A DNA stretch of 64,000 nucleotides from Agroathelia rolfsii (taxonomy: Eukaryota; Basidiomycota; Agaricomycetes; Amylocorticiales; Amylocorticiaceae). The stretch covers positions 310,001-374,000 of the forward strand of contig JABRWF010000004.1 of assembly GCA_018343915.1 (NCBI GenBank). The letters run 5' to 3'. This document shows positions 13,455 through 25,749 of the stretch, piece by piece. The stretch's first letter is position 1. Each line of letters opens with the position of its first letter. The notes below the pieces were generated by a model that had not been told where the DNA came from, did no database searches, and worked only from the letters and a program-made list of their open reading frames with translations. The position numbers and the translations under genes are program-made.

Positions 13455-15536
13455 TCAGCATTCAAGTAAGAAAACGATACCCACAATCGTGAGTACGCCA
13501 GATATCCAGAATGCTCGGCCTGCTGTCTGATTTTGGAAGCGAAATATGATGGCAAAAATAATACCGCCGACATTGCCCATGGCCCCAACGAGTCCACTCT
13601 GCATAGGAAGGGTAAAGAATCAGCAAAGCACTACGTGGTTTCAGGAATAAATACCATACCATTAGACCATTCGAGTTTGGATTGCAATGTGGTACAAGAG
13701 AGAAGTTGGCACCATTACCCATTTCATCGAACACGGCAGTGATAGTAAATAGAACGATAATGACTGCCACTGCAGAAAAAATATTTAGCGAAGTCTCTGC
13801 TTCCTGCTCGAATATCCACTCACAGGAGGGGTATTCTCGAGAGTTAATATACAGTCCAAGAGCAAGGGACAGGAACCCTTGTATTATCCCACAGCCAAGT
13901 GTAAGATACTTCTTCCCCTTCACACCGAAAAAACGATAGGCAATGTCCCCAAAGTAGCCACCCAGAGGCCTCGAAACTACATTAAGCAGTCCATAGATGC
14001 CTGCCACCTGCCAGGAATGAATTAGCCACCGCGCATATACTGGGCATTTGACTTACATATCCCGCCTTTGTCTGACCGAACGTATGGGATTTATACAATT
14101 TGTATAATACGTTCGCTAGATTGGCATCGAGGGCAAGTTCATAACCAAAAGTCGTAAGGTATGCCAAGCTGGGTAGCCACGTTAACTTGTTCGTCAAGAC
14201 ATCTCCAACCGTGCTTAATGTTAAAGGTTTGTTGATAGCGGTGTCCAAAGAAGACGTTGGCACTATGGAAGTAGAGGATTAATGTTTGCATCTTGTGAGT
14301 ACAATATCTATGACCCACCTTCGTTGACTTCGGCGACCGTGGTATCTGATCCCTCAACAACCACCGTTGCTTCATTTTTATTGATAGTCCATTTTTCCTC
14401 ATCCGCTTCCCGAGTACGTCCCAGATTCTCCTGCTCGCCCTTGGGGCTTTTACTTTCTGGGGTGTCATCCCCATTACTCGTGCTATGCGCCGCTGGCAGT
14501 TTAAACCGGTCGCTCCATTTGCCGGCCGGGTGATCTGTGCCAAAGATCATAACGGCTGCAGCGGTCACCAGTAGAATTGGTACCGGAACAATCGCAAATG
14601 CTGCACGCCAGGCGGAATGCGATGATAGACCATCGCGTACTAGAGTATTATAGAGGGCTAGCATAATCATGAACGTGAAACCGCCACCAGAGTTTCCCCA
14701 TCCACCGACGAGAGCATTAGCAGTACCGACAACCTTTTTGTCGAAGAATGCTGTTGTCCATGCTTGACAGGGAACGAAAGTCCCGCCGAGGATGCCTGTA
14801 TACTCATAAGACTTCAATGGGATTTCAAAATTGATTAGGAAGGATACCAATGAAGAAACGAATAATGTAAAGACCCTGAGCCGTTTTCACTGTCCCTGCT
14901 AGACCAGATGGAATAGCGCCAATGACAAGGAGAGCAGCCATCACTTTACGGGGACCATAGCCTGTGAGAAGAGTTTTCAGCTTGTTACGGCCTCTAAATA
15001 ATATGTAAAATAGTTTGCATACGATCAACACATGGACCACAGATTAATCGGACAATCAAGGTCGCACATAATGAAACAATGTTTGAATTGCCTTGGCAGA
15101 AAAAGGTGTTAATGTTTGATTCATCCCACCGAGCAATAAATTTACCTACCGACTTGAGCTGTAGTCAATTCAAGGTCTTTGCTAACCGCTTCAGGTATGA
15201 GAGGCGAAAAGGCAAACCAGGACAAGCTGGAAAAGAATATCAGTATCCATAATAATTCGAGTCAAAATATGCCTACAAAGCCACCCAAAATCCTAGCCAG
15301 GCCCTGTATAGCTTCCGCTTAGCTTTGGAAAAAGCTGGAATAAATAATAATCCCTACAAGTGGAAGTTCCTAGCGTATTGACTCCGGAGGTTCAACAGTG
15401 GTAGCGTCATGCACTTGCGGTTCAGTGCATTTACTTGCACCTTAGTCAGGTTGTCCCACAGGCTGAGAGATGTAGAAGCAAAGTCAGACTCGAATGTTTC
15501 TGGATCATGCTTATCCATGAAATCCGGAGGCGACAT
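13455..15536 (-). CDS. nrtA: High-affinity nitrate/nitrite transporter, NNP family of the MFS
   Basis: This is a plasma-membrane proton-coupled nitrate importer. The spliced protein begins [18 protein letters not shown] and has about a dozen hydrophobic segments. It carries the NNP nitrate signature GGWGNSGGG in the block after [17 protein letters not shown] (about 14690-14790). A hydrophilic loop of charged and Ser-rich residues between about 14310 and 14500 corresponds to the large central loop of fungal NrtA/CrnA proteins. Late segments include [10 protein letters not shown] and [15 protein letters not shown]. The final residues, LLEC, precede the stop at 13455-13457. The start is the ATG at 15536; the frame upstream of it does not resemble the family. 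The gene lies between nitrate reductase (same strand) and nitrite reductase (divergent), which supports nitrate as substrate over other anions. Confidence 0.93.
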
Positions 15537-16478
15537 GATGATGGTCTCCAGTGAGGTTGATAGGTCTACTGAGCAGAAAGAGAAGGAGTAGACAGGACTC
15601 AAAGAGGGGAGAGTATTTTACAAAATTGGAATTGGACCTTGTTTATGCTTATCGCAAAGTCATTGCAAAAATGGGCGCCGATTTTAGCAGCAGTCATTGA
15701 CTCGACCTCATACCCCTCATCGGGGTTTAACTGAGCCCCGCAATCGAGGCACTAACCATGACGAAGAATATAAAAGGTCCTTATCTAAAGTATGCGAGCT
15801 TGGAGATAGATAGGAAGCCCTGGGCCGGGCAGTGTTAGAAACTATTCAGGCTAGAGGATGTGCTTCTGAGAGATAAGAGAAAGGTTGGTCGTCAGCTTGA
15901 TGCCATTGTCTCCAAGTCCGATGATAGGGTGGCTCAGTCAAAGCACTAGCAGTAAGATTGGACTGCAAAAGTGGAGTAATTATTGCATCTGGAGCTGGTA
16001 ATTTTCAGATGCTGTATACGAGATTTTCAATATCGACATTGGGATTTGCAAAATGCAGTTGAGTTTCAAGTTCAATGACTCGTCATTTGGTTCCGGAAGG
16101 TCCGAGTGCAACAATTCGTCATTCCGACACTTGGAATACTCAGCAAGCTAGCGTGAAGTAATTCAGTCCAATAAAGGACAAAGAAGAATAAGAAATATCG
16201 AGCTTATCAAGGTTCCTTATCTAAGGTCAGCGCCGCAGGGCATCCGTGATATCGGGTCTCTTCGTTCCTACTTTTCTTCGTTCCGAAAAATCTTCGGACG
16301 AAAACTCGGAGGGATGATCCTAAAACTAGCATTGAATGCTATGATTCCACGTGTACCGCATATTAGTTTAGCAGCCATGATAGCTATCTGCTAAAGTTGG
16401 CTTGCGGTGTCTATCTTTGCGAAATAGTTCTGACTCACCCACCCACGGTTTCATTCACATACTTTCTGCGAAAAAAAT
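15537..16478. promoter_or_regulatory. Shared divergent promoter of the nitrate transporter and nitrite reductase, with GATA-type sites
   Basis: This 942-bp region separates two head-to-head genes. GATA-type motifs seen on either strand include 15648-15653 (CTTATC), 15781-15786 (TTATCT), 15804-15809 (AGATAG), 15871-15877 (AGATAAG), 15922-15927 (TGATAG), 16203-16208 (CTTATC) and 16216-16222 (CTTATCT). Paired sites at 16203-16222 resemble the close doublets preferred by AreA/Nit2 factors. I saw no exact match to the ascomycete NirA motif; CTCCGAGT (minus, near 16305) differs from it at the last base. No coding sequence is evident. Binding is inferred from motif only. Confidence 0.6.
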
Positions 16479-19400
16479 ATGGGAGACAACACGCCATTAG
16501 CAACAATGGACGAGAATAATAGTCTTACTATTCCTCCCAGTACTTCAGGTCGCAAGACTATCTGTGTTGTCGGCCTAGGCATGGTGGGAATAGGTAATTA
16601 ACCCTCCGCGCAAACATTTCTATAGAATATGATTGCTAACAAGATCATCATAAGCGTTTATCGAAAAGCTGCTTAATCTCGACGAGAAGCAGCAATACCG
16701 GGTTGTCACTTGCGGGGAAGAAATACATCGTAAGTCTACCATACAACTACGCATACAGGGACCTAAATCATCACGCCTCGATAGTGGCATATAACCGTGT
16801 CGCTTTGACGGAATATTTTCAACATCGCTCCGTGGAAAAGGTAAGGCTTCTTATAATCAGTTTTTTAAGTTGCTGGTAACTGACTGCACATCAACCCATT
16901 CAGCTCTATCTCAATCAAGGTCAGATGAGATCCGAAAACCATTCCTCTTCGCCTGTTTTAATCCACTTTTTTTCCAGCTGATTGGTATACACGTCAAGAC
17001 CCGGAACGCTTCCTGTTCTATACGGGCGAGGCTGTTGTTGAGATTGATGCAGATGCGCATACAGCCCGCACGAGCAAAGGCAGAATCATACCCTATCATC
17101 ATTGTGTCCTGGTCCGTTCGCGATCTTATCTACTAAAATATCCTTGGACTCACTGCAAACAGGCAACAGGCTCTGAAGCAACGGTGCCTTCCCACGCGGC
17201 TAAAGCGGGCCTCAAGGGTGTCTTCGTGTATCGTAACATCGCAGATTTAGATAAGATGCTTCATTATTCGCAAAAAGAGGGAATCAAGGGCGGCAAGGTT
17301 GGTGCTGGATCGTTCTCTTCTAATACAATCATGAGATCATCAACTGTGGACAGGCTATCGTGATTGGTGGTGGGCTTCTTGGCCTAGAGGCGGCTAAAGC
17401 TCTTTATGATTTGGAAGAGGTCAAGGATGTCGTCATCGTCAATCGCCAGGCATTCCCACTCTCCCGACAACTCGATGCACAGGGTGGCGAGATTGTGCTA
17501 AGGCGTATCGAGGCCATGGGCGTCCAAGTGCTCACGTTCGCTTCGCCAAAGGCGCTAATTTTTTCCGAGACGGAGCCTGATACGTTCGTCGGGCTGGAGC
17601 TGCAGGACGGTAGCAAAGTCGAAGCGCAAATGGTTGTATATGCCATAGGTATTACACCTCGAGACGATCTCGCGCGCAGGTCTGGGATTCGGTGTGAAGA
17701 GCGCGGAGGTATCACTGTAGATGATTATTTGAATACAAGTGCCAAAGATGTGTTCGCTATTGGCGAATGTGCCAGCTGGAACAAGAACACATATGGCTTG
17801 ATTGCGCCCGGCAGTAAGTACGAATTTCTTGACCCAGACGATATTCCTGATCCAAGATGCGTAGTCGAGATGGCAGATATCCTATCCTTCAATTTAACCC
17901 AACTAGAGACAGGTGTTGGTAGCTTTAAACCAAGACAGATGGTGAGCAAATATCTAAAATGAGCTATTTCAAATAATCTCACGAGCTCCTAGAATACACC
18001 CGATCTGTCGACAAAGCTGAAGCTTATGGGCGTTGATGTAAGCTATTTCCCTCGCTTGATTACACGGAATTAATCGGAAGAAAATGCTTCCAAACAGGTG
18101 GCATCGTTCGGAGATTTCTTTGCAGAAAAACGCTATCTCGAAGGAAAGACCCGCACCTCCACACGACCTCGCTCTCCAGCGCATAAGCCCGAGGAGTTAG
18201 CGTTGCCAAAAAAAGAAAAAGAGAGTTCTGATAACAAACCAAAAGTATGGGAAGTCACCGCGACGGTACAATCATCATCACCAGCCTCGCTTCCTTCCCA
18301 AGAACCCTCCACGGCACCATCTGATAAGGTGAATCGGAGTTCTACCTTATCATCATACACACTCATAACAGTGGTCAAGCCGAGTGAAAGGGAATTAAAA
18401 CCAGCCAATTCGGTGAAGCAGAAGAATGATGCGTCAACACCTCGCAAGCGACATGGTGCTGCCGCTGCTGCAGATGGACCCATTGAAACCCTGACATACC
18501 GCGATCCGTTCGCCGGCGTCTACAAAAAGTAGGGATATTTTGAATTAATTGTATTTTCATTAAGTCTGCTGAGCTGAAAATGTTTGCATCATTTAGATAC
18601 ATCTTTAGCGCGGATGGGAAATACATACTGGGTGGTATGATGGTAGGCGATACTAGCGATTTCGTCAAGCTTGTTGCCTTGGTTAAGAAAAAAGTATGCA
18701 CCTATTTTGCTTCAAACGCACCTCTGGGTGATCCAACTGAGTCTCCCAAAGAAAGCTCTCGAAATGCCTCCCTCGCAATTTATTCTCGGAGCATCCAAAC
18801 CCGGAGAGGATGATGGCGCAGATCTGGATGACGATACACAAATATGTAGTTGCCACGTGAGTGAAATATGTATATGTTCATACCTTTGGAAAACATGCTC
18901 ACGATGTATCAGAATGTTTTGAAAGGACAAATCGTTCAATGCGTCAAAGACGGAATCCAAGACATTGCTGAACTCAAGACCAAAACCAAAGCCGGCACCG
19001 GATGCGGTGGCTGTATTCCTCTCGGTAATGCACTTACATCTTCCTCATGAGGATGACCTAACCAGGGTACGCCTAGTGACGAACATATTCAAGTCTGAGA
19101 TGAAGAAGGCTGGCAAAGAAGTCAACAACAACCTCTGCATGCACTTCAACATGAGCCGCGCCGAGTTGTTCAACGTCGTCATGTAAGTTCATCAAACCTA
19201 GACAAAGACCTTCCTAACAAATTGGGCTATTGTTTCTCTTCAGGATTAAAAAACTCAAGACCTTCACCGCCATCATGGAGGAGTGTGGCACAGACAAGGA
19301 TGCTGTCGGTTGCGAGACCTGCAAACCTGCGATCGGCAGTATCTTGAGTTCTCTGTGGAACGAGCATATTATGAATCCCGTTCACCATCAGAACCAGGAC

Positions 19401-21511
19401 ACAAACGATCGGTCAGTATAAAAGTGCTTCACCTCGTTATTGAATACTGATGCATTAGTGGGCATCAGATTCATGGCTAACATCCAGGTTCGTACTCTTG
19501 TTGGAACGAGGATTTGCCGATACTTACCAGCGAGAAACTACAGCGCAATGGGACATTCTCAGTTATCCCTCGTGTCGCTGCGGGAGAGGTGATTTATTAA
19601 GATTCCGTATTTGAGAGGGTTACTAAAACACACCTCAGATTACGCCCGATAAGCTGATTGTGCTGGGACAAGTGGCCCAGAAATGTAAGTCAATTCCGTC
19701 AGCTTTTGATGTTTAACTGGTAATAACAAATGAAACATTGCAGACGGTCTGTATACCAAGATCACCGGAGGGTAAGTTTAGACTTTCCAACCTGATGGAA
19801 CAAACAGCTGAATGACAAACCTAGACAACGCGTAGATCTGTTTGGCGCACAAAAGCAAGACTTGCCCGATATTTGGGAAATGCTCGTCAATGCAGGCTTT
19901 GAAAGTGGACATGCATATGGTATGTGCCTTGTTCATGACATTAACATAGAGTACGCTGAACTGGGTGAAAACATTGCAGGCAAATCCCTCCGAACTGTGA
20001 AGAGCTGCGTTGGAACAAGCTGGTGTCGATATGGTGTCGGTGATTCTGTTGGCAGTGCGTACATGACGAAAGGCATGTCTGAATATTAGCTGACGACACT
20101 GGGAATTAGTGGCTATCCAGCTGGAACAACGCTACAAGGGCGTTCGTTCACCACACAAGATTAAAGGTGGCGTGAGTGGATGTGTGCGTGAATGTGCCGA
20201 GGCGCAGAACAAAGATTTCGGCTTGATAGCTGGAACCAACGGTTGGAACGGTGAGTCAAATCGAATGCAAGGAAATTCATCCCAACCACCTACTAACTAA
20301 TACGACATAGTGTATCTCGCGGGGAACGGCGGAGCTAATCCAAAACACGCCCAACTGTTTGCTACCGATGTTCCACCCTCCAAGGTCATCCGAATCATCG
20401 ATCGCTTCATTATGTATTACATTCGAACGGCAGACAAGCTCATGCGGACGGCGCGCTGGATCGAACAGATGGAAGGTGGTATCGAAAGGCTCAAGAAAAT
20501 CATCATAGATGACGAACTTGGGATTTGTGCTGATTTGGATCGCGAGATGGACGAGCTAGTTGGGACATACTTTGATGAATGGAGGTGGGTCATCAATAAC
20601 TGGATGGAGAGAGGTGTTTATTCATATCCTCTCGGTTTAGAGCTGTTGTCGAAGATCCGGAAAGAAGGAAGCAGTTCCGTCAGTTCGTAAACACGGTAAG
20701 TATTCTTTCTTCTTTATCCGGGGTATGATGCTCAGGCTTCGATCAGGATGAAAGCGTTCCACAAATCGAGCAAATTGAAGAACGAGGCCAACCTCGTCCG
20801 GCGGATTGGGCTCGAGAGTTTCCACCTGTAAAATTCAAGAACACGGATATCTCGACGCCAAAAGAGCAGTGGAAATGGCGCAAGATGGCAAAAGTGCAAG
20901 ATCTCATGCCCACAGATGCCGGTACGACGTCTGCGGCGGTCAAATATGGTGATTCCCAAATTGCCATCTTCCACGTACCGAAGAAAGGTTATTTTGCTAC
21001 GCAACAAGTGAGTCATGGCAATGCAGATATCGAGTGGTTAATTTCTGAGTCTCGATAGATGTGCCCACACAAACGCGCATTCGTTCTTGACCATGGTATT
21101 ATCGGTGATAGTGCCGGAGGCGAACTTTATGTTTCATGTAAGGAAAACTTGCACAGGATATTCGATAAAAGAGCTGATGTCTGAATAGGCCCACTTCACA
21201 AACGAAACTGGAGCCTGACGAATGGTGCATGCTTGAACGACAATGCTTACAGCATTCTTGCATTCGACGTCAAGGTGGAAAACGATGATATTTCCCTGCT
21301 GCTTCCCGAGTCAGATGAGCTTGACGCGGTAATGGGCACCAGCAAGTGGATGGTTCGTCAAGCCACAGCAGAGATGTATGATCGTAGTGCTGGCGAAGGT
21401 GGAGTCGAAGTCGTCGGCCCGAGCGACGCTTTGAATGCGGGAGGCACGCATGAAGCTGGAGGGGCGGTCCCAGCTGGAACGGCATGCGGCAACAGTAGCT
21501 TAGAATGGTAG
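16479..21511 (+). CDS. niiA: Assimilatory nitrite reductase (NAD(P)H), siroheme/FAD, with C-terminal Rieske domain
   Basis: This enzyme reduces nitrite to ammonium in six electron steps. Domains in order: an FAD/NAD(P)H pyridine-nucleotide oxidoreductase with GLGMVG and GGGLLGLEAAK, the family BFD-like [2Fe-2S] region (CSCH, then GCGGCIP, then CETC), and the nitrite/sulfite reductase halves. The 4Fe-4S/siroheme cysteines sit in SCVGTSWCRYG and GCVRECAEAQ. A C-terminal Rieske domain has CPHKR and CPLHKR. All expected cofactor ligands are present. Between the FAD part and YRDPFAGVYKK there is an unusually long Ser/Pro/Lys-rich stretch (about 18120-18480). The gene has many small introns and a 16-base exon at 16904-16919. 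The intron at 17112-17162 is a multiple of three with no stop, so it can be misread as coding. The start ATG gives MGDNTPLATMDE just before the FAD fold; a second in-frame ATG lies nine codons later. Confidence 0.94.
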
Positions 21512-21736
21512 TGTTTTGTTATGTATTAGCAGATGAACAATATCTTGTATTAGTGTTTCGAAGAACTATGCATGCGTTCAAGCAATATGATGAAGGTCTG
21601 CGCCCTAGTGGAGGTCACGTCAACAAGGACAAACAAGCTCTGTGGCTTGTGGCTGAAGCAACTACGCGTCGCCTGCACACTTACATCCATTATACGCCCT
21701 ACCATCTCTCTCGCTCTGTAATCACACTTGTACGCC

Positions 21737-23168
21737 ATGCCTGGGACCGTCGTAACACCCACTCAAGCAGGCGGTGTCAAGGCCTATTATCAGGCCAAGA
21801 TTGAGGCCTTTGAGCTCACGATCAACCAGAAGACCCAGAATCTACGACGTCTGGAGGCACAGCGAAATGCACTAAATGCACGCGTCCGTCTACTTCGTGA
21901 GGAGTTACAGCTATTGCATGAACCAGGGAGCTACGTTGGAGAGGTAGTCAAAGTCATGGGAAAGACTAAAGTTCTGGTCAAAGTGCAGCCCGAGGGCAAG
22001 TACAGTAAGTGTCTTTTAGATCTCTGTCCAGACATGCATTTGATGTTCATACCAATCTATTTTACAGTTGTTGACATCGATTCAGAAATCGACATATCCT
22101 CATTAACACCAACTCTGCGTGTCGCCCTGCGGTCTGATTCGTATACCATTCACAAGATTCTGCCAAACAAGGTCGATCCTCTCGTATCCCTTATGATGGT
22201 AGAAAAGGTTCCCGACAGTACATACGAGATGGTCGGTGGGCTCGACAAGCAGATCAAGGAGATTAAGGAAGTCATTGAGCTACCTGTTAAACATCCCGAA
22301 CTATTCGAAGCGCTTGGTATCGCTCAGCCCAAGGGTGTGCTACTCTATGGCCCTCCAGGAACTGGGAAGACACTGCTTGCTCGTGCTGTAGCACATCATA
22401 CGGACTGTCGGTTCATCCGTGTGAGTGGTAGTGAACTGGTACAGAAGTACATCGGAGAGGGTAGCAGAATGGTTCGCGAGTTGTTCGTTATGGCGAGAGA
22501 GCATGCACCCAGTATCATCTTCATGGACGAAATCGACTCCATTGGTAGCTCTCGAGGGGAAAGCGGCTCTGGTGGTGGAGACTCTGAAGTTCAGAGAACG
22601 ATGTTGGAGCTCTTGAATCAGCTTGATGGTTTCGAGCCTTCAAAAAATATCAAGGTCATTATGGCTACTAACCGAATAGGTATGTATTATCGTTTGAGAT
22701 AACTGGTTTCTGGAATTGACGGCTCTCTTAGATATTCTTGATGATGCGCTCCTACGACCCGGTCGTATCGACCGAAAGATCGAATTCCCCCCTCCCGGAC
22801 CTGAGGCCCGTGTGTCTATCCTTCGTATCCACTCTCGCAAGGCAAGAATTCTTTAGACCAGATGGTTGCATTTCTTTTACTAACGCTACCACAGATGTCA
22901 CTGCAACGTGGTATCAACTTGCGAGCGCTAGCCGAGAAGATGGGTCAATGCTCGGGTGCCGAAGTACGCGGTATCTGTACAGAAGCCGGCATGTATGCGC
23001 TTCGAGAACGAAGACAGCACGTCACACAGGAGGATTTCGAGTTTGCAGTTGCAAAGGTATATTTTCTCTTTGTTCTTCTTGTCGTAGGGGCCAGCAGCTG
23101 ACGAATAACTATAGGTGCTGAAGAAGAACCAAGAAGGCAACACGTCGGTCAACAAACTTTTTTCATAG
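21737..23168 (+). CDS. RPT6: 26S proteasome regulatory particle AAA-ATPase subunit Rpt6
   Basis: This is one of six ATPases of the 19S proteasome base, which unfold substrates and open the 20S gate. Visible features are an N-terminal coiled coil (from about [20 protein letters not shown]), an OB-like segment ([17 protein letters not shown]), and Walker A GPPGTGKT near 22350. Walker B reads IIFMDEIDS, the second region of homology includes [14 protein letters not shown], and a C-terminal helical domain ends NKLFS. Its order of segments and length fit Rpt6 (Sug1/PSMC5) rather than Rpt1-5. Introns interrupt the gene near 22005-22068, 22680, 22845 and 23060. An in-frame ATG three codons upstream (21728) is the alternative start. 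It begins only about 225 bp after the nitrite reductase stop but is an unrelated housekeeping gene. Confidence 0.94.
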
Positions 23169-23624
23169 ACGGCGATATTCGCTGTTTCGTGTACTTTATT
23201 TTACCCTCGCATTTCATTTTCATCGATATCTTACAAGTGCTTGCCAATACCATAGCTAGTCGAAAAGTGCATCTGTGTTGTTGCTGTGTTCGCATATTTC
23301 AACATCATTGTCAAAATTTCAGGTACTTCACCACCAGATTGGCTCATAGACCACGCCATGTACTTTAAGAAACGTAGGCAGGCCTTGTGGTGACTGCTAG
23401 ATGGCTGGTAAGAAATTGCAGTGGGAATATTCCAGACTAGACGAGACGACACTACCCCGCGTGGCCACGATGACGTGGTTAACGGAAGCTACTTAGTTGT
23501 TACTCAGTACTCAGGTTCAACAGCCCGAGACCCGGACTCCTGCTAGTGCCAGTGTACATACACATATAACCCACGTACAAAAAACGACCAGTTTTCTTTA
23601 CCATCATTGCCCTAGGATCTAGCC
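23169..23624. other. Intergenic, Rpt6 3' flank and Derlin promoter
   Basis: No gene is supported here. A TATA-like ATATAAC lies at 23564-23570, about 55 bp upstream of the Derlin start codon, and is a plausible core promoter element. The small frame at 23231-23452 on the minus strand has no family features. Confidence 0.5.
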
Positions 23625-24791
23625 ATGGACGACTTTGTTGCTGAACTCAAGAAAATATCCCCTGTTACGCGCTTCCTATGTGCTTCCTCGCTCGCGGTCT
23701 CTATCCCATCCATGCTGAGCCTCGTCAGTCCCTACAAGCTTATCTTTGTTAAACAACTCGTCACAAAGAACCTGGAGGTATGGTGTCTCTTACGTCCTCG
23801 AGAGACACAGGTGAGCTTACACAGCCGCTTAGATCTGGAGAGTCTATACAAGCTTCTTCTTGGGCGGTGGGTACTGTTAGCAGCATCCTAGGCGGGTGCT
23901 ACCAGTATCATGGCACGGAACTAAAGTCTTTTCTGTTGGGAATAAATAGGATCGGGGATGGCCTACCTTTTCAACTTCATTATGCTATAGTATGTACTAC
24001 TTCATTCTTAAAAAATTAAAATCTTTGTAGGAGGGCTCACAATTCATCTACCACCAAGCCGCACCTCTGAGAGCCTGGAATCAGGTCACTATCCTCACCG
24101 ATCTCCCGACTTTGCATGGCAGCTCCTGATAGCGGCAGGAGGCATCATGGTACTTTACAATCTCCTCCAAGTCACACTCAAGCAGCAAACTGAGGCGATT
24201 TTTCTTGTCAAGGCACTGTCTATGCCTCTAGCGTCCTACGTTCACGAGCGCCAACTTCAGCTCGCACTCACATACCTTCTCTCTGCGCTATCTCCTCCTG
24301 GAACGACTCAATCCCTATTCGGGCTCATCAGCATTCCCATGAAATTCTTCCCCTTCGCGCTGATAGCCATGGACTTTGTGATGGGCGGACCCAGGGCCGC
24401 TGCTGCCGCCGTCGTTGGATGTGTCGTCGGGCATGCCTGGTATGTCCCATGCATCATGGAATAGCGTATGTCCAGCTGGTTAACTATCCCTTCTCTTCTT
24501 AGGTGGTGGGCTGTGTTCGGTAACCCAGGAGCAGGAGTACCAAGTTGGGCCAAGGCGCCTTCATGGGTCAAGGCCTTTGTAGCAAGCGGTCCAGCGGGTA
24601 GTGAACCTCCTCCCCCACCCACTCGTCAAGGAAGGGGAGGTGAGGACATCGGCGGCGGTATTAGTGTTGTTCAACCGAGAAGCACTATCCCCGTTCCTCG
24701 CTCAGGATCTGCTAGGACTACTTCCTCTTCGCAAGCCTCGTCATCCTCCGGCTACAACTGGGGTAGTGGACATAGACTGGGAAGCGACTAA
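23625..24791 (+). CDS. Derlin (Der1-like) ER-associated degradation protein
   Basis: Derlins are rhomboid-like pseudoproteases of the ER membrane that help retrotranslocate misfolded proteins. The spliced N-terminus MDDFVAELKKISPVTRFL, followed by IWRVYTSFFLGG, FNFIMLYRTSESLE and DFAWQLL, matches Derlin architecture, with about four to six hydrophobic segments through WWAVFG. The cytosolic tail is Pro/Ser/Gly-rich (SEPPPPPTRQGRGG). At least four introns are needed; the second joins SFFLGG to the GSGMAYLFNF exon, and the third ends at an AG just before CCGCACC so that TAC-CGC reads LYRTSE. The gene converges on the orotate phosphoribosyltransferase gene with 134 bp between stops. Assignment to the family is firm; DER1 versus DFM1 type is not resolved, although the proline-rich tail could suit a Dfm1/Derlin-1-like p97-binding end. 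Confidence 0.88.
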
Positions 24792-24925
24792 TGGGATATG
24801 ATAGCATCCACAACTTTGTTACCGATTGTGTATTAACCAAAACGACCAACGTACATGAAAATAACAAATAAAAAATTACAGCATCTATGCAAGACATGCT
24901 TGGACATTTTCTTTTGTGTTGCCGC

Positions 24926-25749
24926 TCATTGCTTGATACCAAATTCGTTCCAGTACGCCTGCATCTGAGCCAACTCATCCGTCTTGTGATGTTCCTTCAG
25001 CCACTCCATCAAATCGCGCATCTTCAAGATACTCTTCACCCTCCCCGAACCGCCAACCAAGGGCTCGATCTCCTTGACGGTGCTGCCGCCCTCCTTGCCA
25101 ACCTCCTCCCTATCTAGGCACTGCACAACGCCTACAACCGTGCCCCCCGCAGCCGTAACGAGGTCGATCGCATGCCTGATCGCCGTGCCGGCCGTCATCA
25201 CATCATCCAGGACGAGCACGCGCTTACCCGCCAGCGGCACACCGACGAGCGAGCCGCCCTCGCCGTGGTCCTTGGCCTCCTTGCGGTCGTACGCGAAGCC
25301 GACGGCGCGGCCGTGCAGCGTGTACAGCGCTACGGCCGTGCACGACGCGAATGGGATGCCTTTATACGCCGGGCCGAAGAGAACGTCGAATTCGGGGAAC
25401 GGCTCGGCGTCTGCGGCGGAGTGGGAAGGCGAGGTGGAGGAGGTTGCGATCGTCGCTGCGTAGGCGGTGGCGAGCGCAGAGAGGATGGGGCCGGTGCTCA
25501 TCAGGCCGGCGTTGAAAAAGTATGGGGATATGCTGTGTATCGGGCAGCCATGATATTGGTGTCGGTGTGAATGGCGATGAGAGGGAGAAGGAGCGTGAGC
25601 GAGAATAGCCCCATGCCTAGCGTATAGATAGATTATCTAGACACAAACCGGCCAGATTTAAGAGTGAAGGAGCCGAATTTGAGAGCGCCAACGGACATGG
25701 CTGCCTCGATGAGCTCATTTTGGTATGGTTGGAGATTGCTCGAAGGCAT
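24926..25749 (-). CDS. URA5: Orotate phosphoribosyltransferase (de novo pyrimidine synthesis)
   Basis: The enzyme converts orotate and PRPP into orotidine 5'-monophosphate. Exon 1 (25749 leftward) encodes MPSSNLQPYQNELIEAAM and the substrate-side motif FGSFTLKSGR. A short intron near 25640 follows, then SPYFFNAGL. The PRPP loop is VLVLDDVMTAGTA, the acidic motif expected of type I phosphoribosyltransferases. The segment FGPAYKGIP and the flexible-loop residues DRKEAKDHGEGG are also present. The second exon is notably GC-rich compared with neighbouring genes. An Ala/Ser insertion (around ATSSTSPSHSAADAEP) lengthens the middle compared with yeast Ura5. The start is the ATG preceded by no other in-frame Met. 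Confidence 0.93.

Noticed and set aside
16305..16312. Possible NirA-type site (CTCCGAGT on the minus strand)
   Set aside because: Last base differs from the ascomycete consensus CTCCGHGG, so it is not called.
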